From NCBI GenBank assembly GCA_032622095.1, contig CP136063.1, positions 214,229,982 to 214,293,981 on the forward strand: a DNA stretch of 64,000 bases, in the 5' to 3' direction. This DNA is from Siphonodentalium dalli. Taxonomy: Eukaryota > Mollusca > Scaphopoda > Gadilida > Siphonodentaliidae. This document shows, in pieces, positions 10,911-19,767 of the stretch. Position numbers and translations under genes: made by a program. The notes beneath the pieces were generated by a model, which ran no database searches, was not told where the DNA came from, and saw nothing but the letters and a program-made list of their open reading frames with translations. Every line of letters starts with the position of its first letter. Within the stretch, counting starts at the first letter, position 1.

Positions 10911-11506
10911 GTTGTGTGTATAGTCTGTAATTTCTGGAATGCAACATTGTAAAATATAAGCCCAAGTAATCTATTTTGCGAGAACAAGAACATATCTACA
11001 CAAGTATGTCATTCCTATACATACATAAAGTTACCATGCGGTCGGTTGCTTGTTACTGGTGGTTAACGCTCGCCCGTAAATGTGTAAATATAAATGTGTG
11101 TTTAGATACCTACTTGCGGACAAATGGAATATCTTCTACTATGCAAGTACTCCATTATTTGAGTTCACGTGCAGATATGCTACTGTTAGTCAAAGACTGC
11201 AAAACTATAACGGCCGAATTATGTTCCCTGGTCTGGACCAGGTTTCACGTAAACTATTGTCTAGACAGGCCGAAACCACTGCAAGTAAGACCGCCGAGTA
11301 AGCCGGGAATATTGGTCCGAATTGGTCCGTATTCTCGTCTTTTAAAACACTCAGGTTTGCGTAAACCAAGGCTTGCCTTCTTAGTGTCATTCAAGACAAA
11401 ACGTTGTGAATTGGTTGAGTGTTTTCTATGTCTGCACATTTCATTGATAATTACAAAGCATGTGTGTGTCGAAATAACGTTTTAAGTTCGAAGATAATTA
11501 GAATGG

Positions 11507-11669
11507 GGATAACAGTGTGATGTTTTGTGATTTCGGAAAGGTACAGGGCGAATATACTGTGGCAAATACCCGTTAATAGGCCCCGGCTGCGCCGTCGCCC
11601 ATTAACTACATTTGCCACAGTATATTCGCCCTGTACCTTTCCGAAATCACAAAACACCACACCGTTATC
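11507..11669. repeat. Foldback hairpin, ~60-bp arms
   Basis: The left arm from GATAACAGTGTGATG through TTTCGGAAAGGTACAGGGCG to ACTGTGGCAAAT is repeated inverted at about 11610-11669 with very few mismatches. A ~43-nt GC-rich loop (about 11568-11609) contains a further GCGCCG/CGGC self-complement. Confidence 0.86.
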
Positions 11670-11718
11670 ATTAGCAAAATACGCATTTGCTTCTCTCCGC
11701 GTGGAGCGTACATGACTT

Positions 11719-11918
11719 CGTCGCCAACGAAATAGTTATAGGAATATATATCCTACTTAGCATAGTTTAGTAGTTGTCATTAATGTTACAATACATGGTT
11801 ATTCAAAATGTCAGCCAAATATACGTGCGTCTTGTTCGGTGTTCGGTTCTGTTCTCACATTTGGATAGCTGGGCGTGAGGTCACTTCCTCGAGTGCACTT
11901 GAACGGATAACCGGTTCT
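11719..11918 (+). repeat. Direct repeat, left copy (partner 15930-16133)
   Basis: Shared landmarks are CGTCGCCAA, GTTATAGGAATAT, CACAATACATGGTTATTCAA (TACAATACATGG here), TCTTGTTCGG and GGATAACCGGTTCT. Roughly three quarters of positions look conserved. It contains no LTR-like TG...CA ends, primer site or polypurine tract. Confidence 0.75.
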
Positions 11919-12089
11919 TATTCTGCCATTCTCAACACAGACTTCAAACTGGCAACATCTTTACGTATTAAAGACCACTTTTTATAGGTAATTCCACGCA
12001 CTCATTTATGATATTATATAACCCAAACTACGTTACATTGCATTGATCTATCAAAAGATCTTATTCCAATGCCAATATGAGGGAAATCA

Positions 12090-12600
12090 TGGTGAGTTGT
12101 TTCTTATAATTGTGACTGTCCAATATACACTCTGATATTTGAAATCAGATGGAACAAGTAGTTTCATCCTGATTTTGGCAAGCATTTCCTTTCAATTGAA
12201 TACTGGTTGAGCTGTCATTTGGTGTCATCAATATACATATACTGGAAGCTGTGAGCTGTCCGATTTAGTATATGAGCTGTTGAACTGTTATATGGAAGTT
12301 TATCAAATTACTGTCCAATGTTTAACTCTCGATATGATGATATCTGTATGGGTGATGTACATGTAGTTTCGTGCTGCTTTGTTACCCACATTCAAGTTAA
12401 ACGAGTGACTCGCGTTAATTCATGCAATGTCAAGAGGATAAAAATCATGTTGAGTTGTTATTGAGAGTTGTGGATGTCCAATATAAACTCATATCTGACA
12501 CCAGGTAGAACAAGTAGATTCAGGCTGCTTTAAACATTTGTCAATAATTCTGTTTCATTTTATAAGTGGTTGAGCTGGTATAATGAATTATTTATTGGGA
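12090..12600. repeat. Diverged tandem duplication of a ~350-bp block
   Basis: Two blocks share GAGTTGTT, GTCCAATATA (AC or AA) CTC, ATGGAACAAGTAG or GTAGAACAAGTAG, and a terminal TGGTTGAGCTG. Copies lie near 12090-12260 and 12445-12600. No coding potential recognised. Confidence 0.5.
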
Positions 12601-12712
12601 ACTTCCCACTGTTATCAACACTGAAGCATTTCAATGGTTTGACATCTATTAAATCGGCTTGATGAATGGAGCAGTATTGATCATTTAGTTTTACTTTGTC
12701 ACTATATTGTGT

Positions 12713-13116
12713 ATATGTGACCCGCCATATCAAGTCCAGTCGGAAGTCGCCTCACACATATAAGAGAATGCATTGGCCTAACAATTTTTTATAATTTTTT
12801 TTAAATAAATGTTTCTTACAATTTTTTAGGAAATAAAATAAAAAACATCCATTCCCCTGCAGGGAGCCCCACACATATATAGAAGCATATAGAAGAGTGT
12901 CGTCTGCTCATGTTTGTCTGGGGCTCTGTATTGGTGAAATTATAAAATTGTTAAAGAATACAAGAAAATATTATTAATATTGTAAAACATTGTTAGGCCA
13001 ATGCATTCTCTTATATATGCGAGGCGACCTATGGTCGACTCGCATATATATAAGAGAATGCATTGGCACAGGGTAAAAAAAATCCCGACTTCCGACTGGA
13101 TTTTATATGGCGGGTC
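12713..13116. mobile_element. Palindromic MITE with GTGACCCGCCATAT termini, interrupted near its right end
   Basis: The left terminus at 12713-12750 reads ATATGTGACCCGCCATAT then AAGTCCAGTCGGAAGTCG. Its inverse is CGACTTCCGACTGG (13085) through ATATGGCGGGTC at 13105-13116. The last bases (ACATAT) were displaced to 15698-15703 by the insertion at 13117. Skipping the insert and one CGGGTC copy gives a right arm matching the left over about 37 bp with two differences. Inside is a full GCCAATGCATTCTC hairpin on the right (12997-13067) and half of one on the left (about 12746-12778). Confidence 0.82.
13111..13116 (+). other. Target-site duplication CGGGTC, left copy
   Basis: Six bases, CGGGTC, abut the left TIR and are repeated exactly at 15692-15697 abutting the right TIR. 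Only one copy is expected in the palindromic MITE, judging by its left arm, so the duplication arose on insertion. Confidence 0.88.
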
Positions 13117-13401
13117 TGATGATACCGGGCCTGTTTGGCCTCAGATCAGGAACGATAACTCTATCCGAAGTACATGACCTATATTCTCTGCAGTACCCCA
13201 GTTGGTGCCATCCTAGACAGTTTGACCTATATTCTCCGCAGTCCGCCCACGCATTGCATCATGGTCTATTTGTATACCGGTTGGGCATGTCCGGACATGA
13301 CCCCGCTAGTTAACTCCCGCCTTCTCCCTATGAACGGTATATTATCTACATCTATATCACGTGAGGACCTCGGTGGGGATAGCTTCAGTCTTGAATGTTA
13401 A
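13117..13401 (+). repeat. Left terminal inverted repeat of the mini-element
   Basis: Matches the reverse complement of 15407-15691 end to end with about three substitutions. It contains a near-duplicate GACCTATATTCTC(T/C)GCAGT about 43 bp apart and a TCCGGACA palindrome. A 75-codon open frame in it exists equally in the right TIR and is not taken as a gene. Confidence 0.93.
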
Positions 13402-13485
13402 AGTGACACTCGGTACTCATAAAGTGAATGTTAAAGTGACACTAGGCACTCACTATGGATAAATGTTAAAGTGACATTCGCATTG
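13402..13485 (+). repeat. Short tandem repeat AATGTTAAAGTGACA(C/T)T(C/A)G
   Basis: Three spaced copies of GAATGTTAAAGTGACAC or close variants, about 40 bp apart, start with the last bases of the left TIR. They sit downstream of the acidic-protein gene. Confidence 0.7.
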
Positions 13486-13489
13486 AAAA

Positions 13490-13665
13490 CTTCAAAAATT
13501 TCAAAAATTTCAAAAATTTCAAAAAGTTCAAAAACTTCAAAAACTTCAAAAACTTCAAAAACTTCAAAAATTTCAAAAACTTCAAAAATTTCAAAAATTT
13601 CAAAATTTCACAAATTTCAAAAACTTCAAAAAAAATCAAATTTTCCAAAAACTTCAAAAATTAAA
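13490..13665. repeat. AAAACTTC / AAAATTTC minisatellite, ~9-bp unit
   Basis: About 18 copies of CAAAAA(C/T)TT. Open frames through it on both strands (runs of KTSKIS or FLKFLK) are artefacts of periodicity divisible by three. It lies 3' of the acidic-protein gene of the mini-element. Confidence 0.9.
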
Positions 13666-13806
13666 CAAAATTCAGGATTTAGTATGAAATATGGCTTGTT
13701 GCCATTCATCGGAAAGCTCTGGGGGTACAGTGGTGAGCGCCACCGACAAGAGCAAGTGAGCAAGGGAAAAAGAGAAAAATAACATGACATATGGTACATA
13801 CTACAA

Positions 13807-13812
13807 TTTATT
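13807..13812 (-). terminator. Polyadenylation signal AATAAA of the mini-element transcript
   Basis: AATAAA on the minus strand lies 8 nt past the TAG stop of the acidic-protein gene at 13820, a suitable place to end a transcript covering both genes. Confidence 0.5.
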
Positions 13813-13819
13813 ATATTAA

Positions 13820-14539
13820 CTATTCACTGTCACTTTCGTCCGAATTGTCATCACTTTCGTCAGATGTGTCATTTGCTTCGTCCATGAACTTTTCTAGCAA
13901 TGGTTTGTACTTTAATATTGACATTTTCACTGCATCACGATCTTCAAAACCATTCTTCATATATTTGTCCACTTTATCCATGACACTGTTGTGCAGAGTC
14001 CCATTGCGCAGCCACATATTCTTTATTATTGTCCAAGCATAAACATTCATAAATAGCCTCAGGCCTTCAGTTTTAAGATCTGTACTTTTAAGGTCCTTGT
14101 CAGCTTGTACTTTTGCCTCCTTTTCTGTCGAGCCATTTTCCATATACGTTTCCACGTTATCACTCCATGCTTCTTGTGCTTTATCTCTACTCTCATCACA
14201 CAAACTTTTGAAGTATTCATCTTCATTCGATTTAATTTTCTTATTTTGACTATCATCCGTGTCCTCAGTTAATTTTCGTTTTAACTTATTTTCTTGGCAC
14301 CAGTTTTTTACGTGTCTCTGAACATCATGCTGATCTTCGAACAAAAGCCAGCAGTCATTATAAGGGAACGACATGTCTTCTCGAACGTCTATGTTTTGAC
14401 GGTTTTCCTTATTAATTTCATCGAGCTCACCATGTGTCCTCAGGTCCTTAGTATAGCCATTATGTTGACCCTGGGGCACAATATAATTATGTGTCATGCC
14501 CTCCTGTTGACCAGGGAGTTCTCTGTCATCGTATTTCAT
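13820..14539 (-). CDS. Mini-element second gene: acidic protein with N-terminal 14-residue repeats, function unknown
   Basis: From the ATG at 14539 the frame encodes about 239 residues. It begins in an array of ~14-residue repeats (MKYDDRELPGQQEG, MTHNYIVPQGQHNG and others) and continues with a KRKLTEDTDDSQNKKIK basic segment that could be nuclear-targeting. A helical middle follows, with KAQEAW, VETYMENG and VDKYMKNGFEDRDAVK, and the end is a D/E/S-rich tail DESDDNSDESDSE. The same frame stays open upstream to 14623, meets TAG at 14624-14626, and before that has ATG at 14648-14650 overlapping the ATPase stop as ATGGGTGA. The ancestral start was therefore probably 14650 and the amber codon is either a lesion or a readthrough site. 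The two YMENG/YMKNG modules suggest an internal helical duplication. I recognise no family. An AATAAA follows the stop. Confidence 0.72.
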   Translation of the reverse strand: MKYDDRELPGQQEGMTHNYIVPQGQHNGYTKDLRTHGELDEINKENRQNIDVREDMSFPYNDCWLLFEDQHDVQRHVKNWCQENKLKRKLTEDTDDSQNKKIKSNEDEYFKSLCDESRDKAQEAWSDNVETYMENGSTEKEAKVQADKDLKSTDLKTEGLRLFMNVYAWTIIKNMWLRNGTLHNSVMDKVDKYMKNGFEDRDAVKMSILKYKPLLEKFMDEANDTSDESDDNSDESDSE

Positions 14540-14642
14540 CCCATTCCATTGACCCGGGCTATTGTTGTCATCATATTTCACCCCATTCTGTTCATCTGGG
14601 TGCTCGCTGTCCTTATAGAGATTCTATTTCATGCCATTCCAT

Positions 14643-15413
14643 TCACCCATGTTGGTTCGTGTCCTCTTTTAGCACAATCTGTCGCAGACGCCATGTGTCC
14701 GGGGTTGCGGCTTTTAAATCCACCAGTAGGTAACCGTACGGTTCACTCGTCGCCTCTGAAAACTCTCGCATCATACGCTGAAGGCATTCAGGATACATCT
14801 GTCCTGATAATGTTGAAATTAAACCCTTGTCAATTGGGTTATTGAACAATACCAAATATTGACAATTTCGTCGTTGCGTCGGATCTTTGTTGCAGTAGAA
14901 ATTCTGGTTCAAACTTATCAAATGGTGATTTCCTTCGGAATGTAAATCATTAACTCTCTGGTCTTTTGATGAAGTTTGCATCAAGTCATTGAGTATGACT
15001 AGATTTTTATACCGGGGGTTGATAAGAGAATCCAAGTTTGCTGGTATTCCCCGTATAAAGTTGACCTGAGGGGTGACGGTATACTTTATGTCGTCATATA
15101 GGGGCTGCCAATATTTATAAAACCATATTATTCTGTCAGGTGCGGGTGATATTTTTGAGGCAGACTTTTGTAGCAAGATTTTCACGAAGTACGTCTTCCC
15201 GCTAGATGTCGGTCCACTTACGCATGCCGTGAATGGATGCTTGAAGACAAAATCTTCATGTATATTGGTCATTGGATCATCAAAGCAGGATGTTATGTCG
15301 CTTTGTTGCTGTTTTCCCTGATGGTGTTGTAGTAACTGGTGTTGTTGTAATGGCTGTTGCTGTCGTTGTTGTGGCTGGTGCTTCTGCTTGTTGCTGCCGC
15401 TGTTTGTTAACAT
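14643..15413 (-). CDS. Packaging-type P-loop ATPase (FtsK/HerA, A32-like), 256 aa
   Basis: The ATG lies in the last bases of the right TIR. Residues 8-37 are glutamine-rich. A Walker A P-loop, GPTSSGKT, is at residues 67-74, preceded by FKHPFTACV. RIIWFYKYWQPLY follows at about 94-106, a Walker-B-like NLVILNDLM at about 137-145, LISLNQNF near 166, then QYLVLFNNPIDK, LISTLSGQMYP and a GYLLVDLK strand near 227. This order matches the small genome-packaging ATPases of Polinton/adintovirus-type elements, which drive DNA into capsids; the assignment rests on motif memory, not a search. The Walker B acidic position reads Asn-Asp rather than two acidic residues, which may weaken hydrolysis. The gene is otherwise uninterrupted. 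Its TGA overlaps a start of the next gene. With the promoter presumably inside the TIR, transcription would run inward. Confidence 0.78.
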   Translation of the reverse strand: MLTNSGSNKQKHQPQQRQQQPLQQHQLLQHHQGKQQQSDITSCFDDPMTNIHEDFVFKHPFTACVSGPTSSGKTYFVKILLQKSASKISPAPDRIIWFYKYWQPLYDDIKYTVTPQVNFIRGIPANLDSLINPRYKNLVILNDLMQTSSKDQRVNDLHSEGNHHLISLNQNFYCNKDPTQRRNCQYLVLFNNPIDKGLISTLSGQMYPECLQRMMREFSEATSEPYGYLLVDLKAATPDTWRLRQIVLKEDTNQHG

Positions 15414-15691
15414 TCAAGACTGAAGCTATCCCCACCGAGGTCCTCACGTGATATACATGTAGATAATATACCGTGCATAGGGAGAAGGCGGGAGTTAACC
15501 AGCGGGGTCATGTCCGGACATGCCCAACCGGTATACAAATAGACCATGATGCAATGCGTGGGCGGACTGCGGAGAATATAGGTCAAACTGTCTAGGATGG
15601 CACCAACTGGGGTACTGCAGAGAATATAGGTCATGTACTTCGGATAGAGTTATCGTTCCTGATCTGAGGCCAAACAGGCCCGGTATCATCA
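15407..15691 (-). repeat. Right terminal inverted repeat of the mini-element
   Basis: Inverse of 13117-13401. The few differences include GTGCATAG versus the CTATGAAC complement and GATATACATGTAG versus the TACATCTATATC complement. Its inner edge supplies the ATPase start codon. Confidence 0.93.
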
Positions 15692-15697
15692 CGGGTC
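15692..15697 (+). other. Target-site duplication CGGGTC, right copy
   Basis: Exact repeat of 13111-13116; followed by ACATAT, the displaced end of the palindromic MITE. Confidence 0.88.
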
Positions 15698-15703
15698 ACA
15701 TAT
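15698..15703. mobile_element. Displaced right end of the palindromic MITE
   Basis: ACATAT completes the inverse of the ATATGT that begins the MITE at 12713, so these bases were separated from 13116 by the 2.6-kb insertion. Confidence 0.75.
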
Positions 15704-15929
15704 TGTTGTGGGTGAAGAACCGGGTTTATGTGTCAAAGCATATTCATGCTGATAATTGATTAGTTGTGGCAGATTGAAATACATTTTCATTGACATTTTG
15801 TGGAAGAACTAATAACTTTATCTGTCCGGTCTGCGTACATTCGGGCAATGACATTGTAGAATACTCTACTCTCTCCCCTGTCTTCAAAATTGGCCGGACG
15901 TAGTTTCAGACTGACGTTAAATCACATCC

Positions 15930-16133
15930 TCGTCGCCAATGAAACGGTTATAGGAATATGTATTCTATTTAACATAGTTTATTAGTTGTCAGTAAAGCCA
16001 CAATACATGGTTATTCAAGATGTCAGCTAATATACGTGTGTCTTGTTCGGTTCTGTTCTCCCATTTCGGTAGCTGGGTGTGAGTCACTTCATATGATCTC
16101 ATACGGTGCTCTTGAACCGGATAACCGGTTCTC
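15930..16133 (+). repeat. Direct repeat, right copy (partner 11719-11918)
   Basis: Same order of landmarks as the left copy, with CGTCGCCAATGAAAC, GTTATAGGAATATG, CACAATACATGGTTATTCAA and GGATAACCGGTTCT. It lies outside the nested MITE and mini-element. Confidence 0.75.
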
Positions 16134-16139
16134 TGCGGG

Positions 16140-17270
16140 ACCTAACTCCGCTACAATACTTCAATCAGATATATATTATTCATTATGTTGAAAGTCAGAA
16201 ATGGAGCTGTCCGCAGGGATCATTTTTCAGACAATGTGCTGAATGATATCAGTTGGGTGCATTGATGCGCTCATTAGATCGATGCGTTGTTATCATAAAC
16301 AGACTATCGCGTTTCAAAGTCCGCGATTGCTGCAGGGCAGTTTAATGTATTAGTGTTCCCAATTATCTGATAATAAAAAACACACTCGTAGCAAACGATC
16401 CGCGCCGTCATCGCGGACTGGCGTTTATCGGAAACATGAAAACTGCATACCAGTGGTACGTGCAATATTAACACGCAAACTATACCTGATCTGCGACGAC
16501 GGTCAGGAAAAACATCCCTTGTATAGAAGGAAACCATTTTTTCCGAAACTCAATGAAGCGCAGCTCATATGTACGGAAATTCATCTGTACAAAAAGTACT
16601 CTATGCCATATGACCTTGAATACATATTTTCTTAAAATGACTTTACATGTAGAATCGATAGTCGTGTAACTTTCTTATAACTCATGATATAAGCATGAAG
16701 TATACAGACACAAAACGTTAACCATGCAGTTAGCAACTGCATTTATATTCCACACACTGATTAAGAAACTGCGAGTTATAAATTTGCATCAGATAGTTAC
16801 TCGTTTACATTTCTACACTGACTGAATTTGAATTGTGTTCAATGTGATTATTAATTTACGATTTAAGTCCAGCGAAGTTAAGGCTATATAATGTTACTAC
16901 AATATCATTGTGTCACTGACCACAGCTCATAACACAGCTCATTAGCATGCCCGCGTGTATACTATAGGCCAAATATTAGAAACATGTGGACCGATGGGAC
17001 TTTTATAAATAGAAAAAAAAAATCCGGTTTATTTAATTAAAAGTCGAACTGCGCGATCAGGAGACCGGTCACCGGTAAAAGGTGTAGTTGGGAATTTAAT
17101 TTCGTTTATTGTCCTTTACATTATTATGTCAATAATGTTGATTTTTGGTCTGTGACAAGCAATGTCAATTACCAATAAAAGAAATTTAAAAGATAATTTG
17201 TAAGTCTTATATTTCAACTTTTATAGATATTTTTTGTTCTGCAGCTCACTGATGGTTGCGGTCGGAGACG
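16140..17270. other. No gene recognised; contains a fragment shared with 23.0-23.2 kb
   Basis: The TACTTCAATCAGATATA segment with TTCATTAT and TTGAAAGT at about 16155-16200 recurs near 23080-23120, indicating a dispersed repeat. A local inverted pair GTCCGCGAT / ATCGCGGAC flanks 16319-16425. No splice-bounded coding segment stood out. Confidence 0.35.
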
Positions 17271-17279
17271 ACCGAGTCG

Positions 17280-17830
17280 GCCGCCGGTTCGTTAATTAGG
17301 TGCTGGTTGTTGTTGTTATTTTAACGGAATTCTGAGTTGGTCATTCGCGAAACCAATACATTTTATATTCTATAATTAAAATCATGGGTATATAATATAT
17401 GATCTTGTTTATGGATATTGTAGGAAGACTAATCTGGCTGTGTCAAATTGAGCTATAGAGATGGGATTTCTCGCAGGACAACACATTTCGGGTTTTCGTG
17501 GGGTGTGTATCCGCTGGATGTCTTATAGTTGCAGTATGTAACAATTATGACCGCGTTAATTGCTTTCGATGTTTAGGTATGAACAATGGTTAGACCATGA
17601 ACTCTTGGCGGGAACACAATACCTCCGATTTTGTATCCGTATTTAGAAGCTTTCTGGTGTGGTGAATGAGAAACCTGCAGTAATAAGTCGTAGTTGTTTG
17701 TAATAATTCGAAGGATTAGTTGTTTTAATGGAATTCTGAGGCGGTGAATTCATGTAACCAATATATTTTATATTATAATTTATATTTATGGCTAATAATA
17801 TGATCTTGAGGGCGTTACCATTTCTGATTG
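17280..17830. repeat. Two diverged direct copies of a ~150-bp block
   Basis: TTTTAACGGAATTCTGAG, AACCAATACATTTTATATT and AATATATGATCTTG (near 17320-17410) are echoed by TTTTAATGGAATTCTGAG, AACCAATATATTTTATATT and AATATGATCTTGAGG (near 17720-17815). Confidence 0.65.
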
Positions 17831-17839
17831 TGGTTTTTT

Positions 17840-18620
17840 TTGTAATCAAATCACATTGGCCACTACCTTAACGCTTGACGCTCATGTCTACTTGTTAACT
17901 ATCAATTATATCACGCACTGCGAATACAAACTCTTTCGCTTATCAAGCAAACGTGCAAAAGTATCAAACCTGAAAGATATGCAAAATGATTTGTCATTTC
18001 ATCCACTTTGAGAATTTTGTGCAATCCAAGAAGACAAAGATGGCGTACATGATGGCAGTTGTATCTTTGGGAATGTATCTCCCAAAATATATACAATCGA
18101 ATGATATTTACAATTTGTGGACAATTAAATAGCTATTCCGGTAAGAGCGAACAAGCTCTCCAATATTAAGCGAGGATGACCGATGTCAGAGTATAAAGGA
18201 GACTATCTATCTCCCTCTCTCTGTGTCTCGCTCTCTGTCTCTCTGACCTCAGCAGATTCATCAATTTTCGACAATTATTAAAATCATCATTATCATGTTA
18301 TACATATCCTGTACTCTTCAACTTGGCCTCTTGCCCTCCGCTCTTCTTATATACTCGCTGTCTTTTTCTTTTCTGAGGAGATAACTCAACATAAGCGATG
18401 ACTCGCTTGTTGTTAAATCCTCTTCAACCTCATATATTCTAACTCATGTCATAAATCAGCATTTGTAAAAAATATTATATATTCTTTGAGAATTAAATAT
18501 TGTTTAAACCAAGCGAATGCAGGATCTCATGCATGCAACTGTAAAATCTAGACTCTTTGGCCTCACAGAGACAGAAAAATAACGCATCTTTATATGTACT
18601 GTTTATCTTGAACCGTGAGA
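17840..18620. other. No gene recognised; CT-rich microsatellite
   Basis: A CTCTCTGTCTC-type pyrimidine tract lies at about 18205-18246. The rest is AT-rich without convincing exons. Confidence 0.4.
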
Positions 18621-18631
18621 TATATACACAC

Positions 18632-18765
18632 AGAACGACACGATGTGCAAATGGGTTTGTCGATACGGCACGAGTGCTGTCGCGGAAGGATAGAACAAGG
18701 TGCGCTTCCTTTCGCGACAGCACGAGTGCCGTATCGACAAACCCATTTAAATATCGTGTCGTTCT
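18632..18765. repeat. Foldback hairpin, 59-bp arms, 16-nt loop
   Basis: The left arm 18632-18690 (AGAACGACACGATGTGCAAA...GTGCTGTCGCGGAAGGA) pairs with 18707-18765. Mismatches are few and mainly in the outer third. The longest run of perfect pairing covers TGGGTTTGTCGATACGGCAC and its continuation. Confidence 0.88.
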
Positions 18766-19151
18766 ATGTTTATTACACGATTCGCGTCCTAGAATCCGTG
18801 CATTAAAAATACAGACTTAGACGGTTTATTTAGGCACATAGAGGGCGTGTTTTGTTATGTGTGATGATGCTTTTATTTATTGTTCCGGTTTCATGATTGA
18901 GGCGAACGTCATGTACGTCATTTTACGTCAACGAGACGCGCTTGGAACGTACGTTCCATGTACGTTCCATACGTATTTGTAAATATGGAACAGCAATAAG
19001 ACTGTACTTCTGGGAACAAACGTGTAATAAGTGTAATTGCACAGTTAAATGGGATTCAATAGGGATCTATTTATTATTTATTATACTAGAAGCAGTGTGT
19101 GCGTGTGTGTGCTCGGAAAAGTCTCACGGATGTGACCGATCATCATTTATT

Positions 19152-19754
19152 TGTCCCCCGAAAATTTAATTTTCGGGGGACTATAGAAATGGGCTTCGTC
19201 CGTCCGTCCGTTCGTCCATCCATCCGTCGTACCGTCCGTCAGTCCGTTCGTCCGTCCGTCACACTTTTGAGTACCTTCATGGTGTAATCGTCTCCTCCTA
19301 CAGTTTTCATCGCAGAGATTTGAAACTTTAGAATATTGTTGCCCATATATTGAAGATATGCAACATGTATATAGATGACGATTTTTTTTTTTTTTTACGG
19401 AGTTATATACCTTTTTTTGTAATTTTCAGTATGAGGGTACCTTCATGGTGTAATAGATATGCAACATGTATCTAGATGACGGAAAAATTATTTTTTGACA
19501 AAGTTATTAACCCTTTTCGATATTTTTTATAATTTTTTGTATGAGGGTACCTTCATGGTGTAATCAACTCCTCCTACAGTTTTGATCGTAGATATTTGAA
19601 ACTTCAGAGTATGGTTACCCATATATTGGAGATGTGCAACATGTATATAGATGACAGATTTTTTTTTTTTTTATGGAGTTATTAACCCTTTTCGACTTAG
19701 AAATTTTAATTTCTTTAACAAAACGGCATCGATTTGCCACGTTTTCGGGGGACA
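19152..19754. repeat. Dispersed repeat bounded by CCCCCGAAAA/TTTTCGGGGGAC with internal tandem units
   Basis: It starts GTCCCCCGAAAA...TTTTCGGGGGACTATAG, then a CCGTCCGTC microsatellite (about 19199-19262). Three partial units carry ACCTTCATGGTGTAAT (19272, 19438, 19550 approximately) and GCAACATGTATATAGATGAC. It ends GTTTTCGGGGGACAC. No coding capacity. A related end may be the GACGGACGGACGGAC...ATCGGGGGACA segment near 57050-57110. Confidence 0.65.
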
Positions 19755-19767
19755 CTGTTGTCGGCTG

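Larger units (their letters stand above)
13117..15691. mobile_element. 2,575-bp element with 285-bp TIRs and a packaging-type ATPase (mini-Polinton/adintovirus-like)
   Basis: The termini are TGATGATACCGGG and CCCGGTATCATCA, so it begins TG and ends CA. The inverted repeats are 285 bp each with about three differences, and the flanks are a 6-bp CGGGTC duplication. The body encodes two minus-strand genes, an ATPase and an acidic protein, overlapping by 8 nt. Long TIRs, a 6-bp duplication and an FtsK/HerA-like packaging ATPase together point to Polinton/Maverick or adintovirus-type elements, which also use a retroviral-like integrase. No polymerase, integrase, protease or capsid gene fits in the space, so it would need help in trans. 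Near-identity of the TIRs argues for a recent insertion. The lineage is inferred; boundaries and duplication are read directly. Confidence 0.85.

Noticed and set aside
13174-13401. 75-codon ORF in each TIR of the mini-element as a gene
   Set aside because: It occurs in both TIRs because they are inverted copies. The inner TIR edge is better explained as leader for the ATPase, and no motif is recognisable.
13471-13782. KISKTSK-type ORF and its FLKFLK mirror
   Set aside because: 9-bp minisatellite; periodicity divisible by three keeps both strands open.
11719-16133. LTR retrotransposon bounded by the 200-bp direct repeats
   Set aside because: No TG...CA ends, primer-binding site, polypurine tract or gag/pol frame; the interior is a MITE plus the mini-element.
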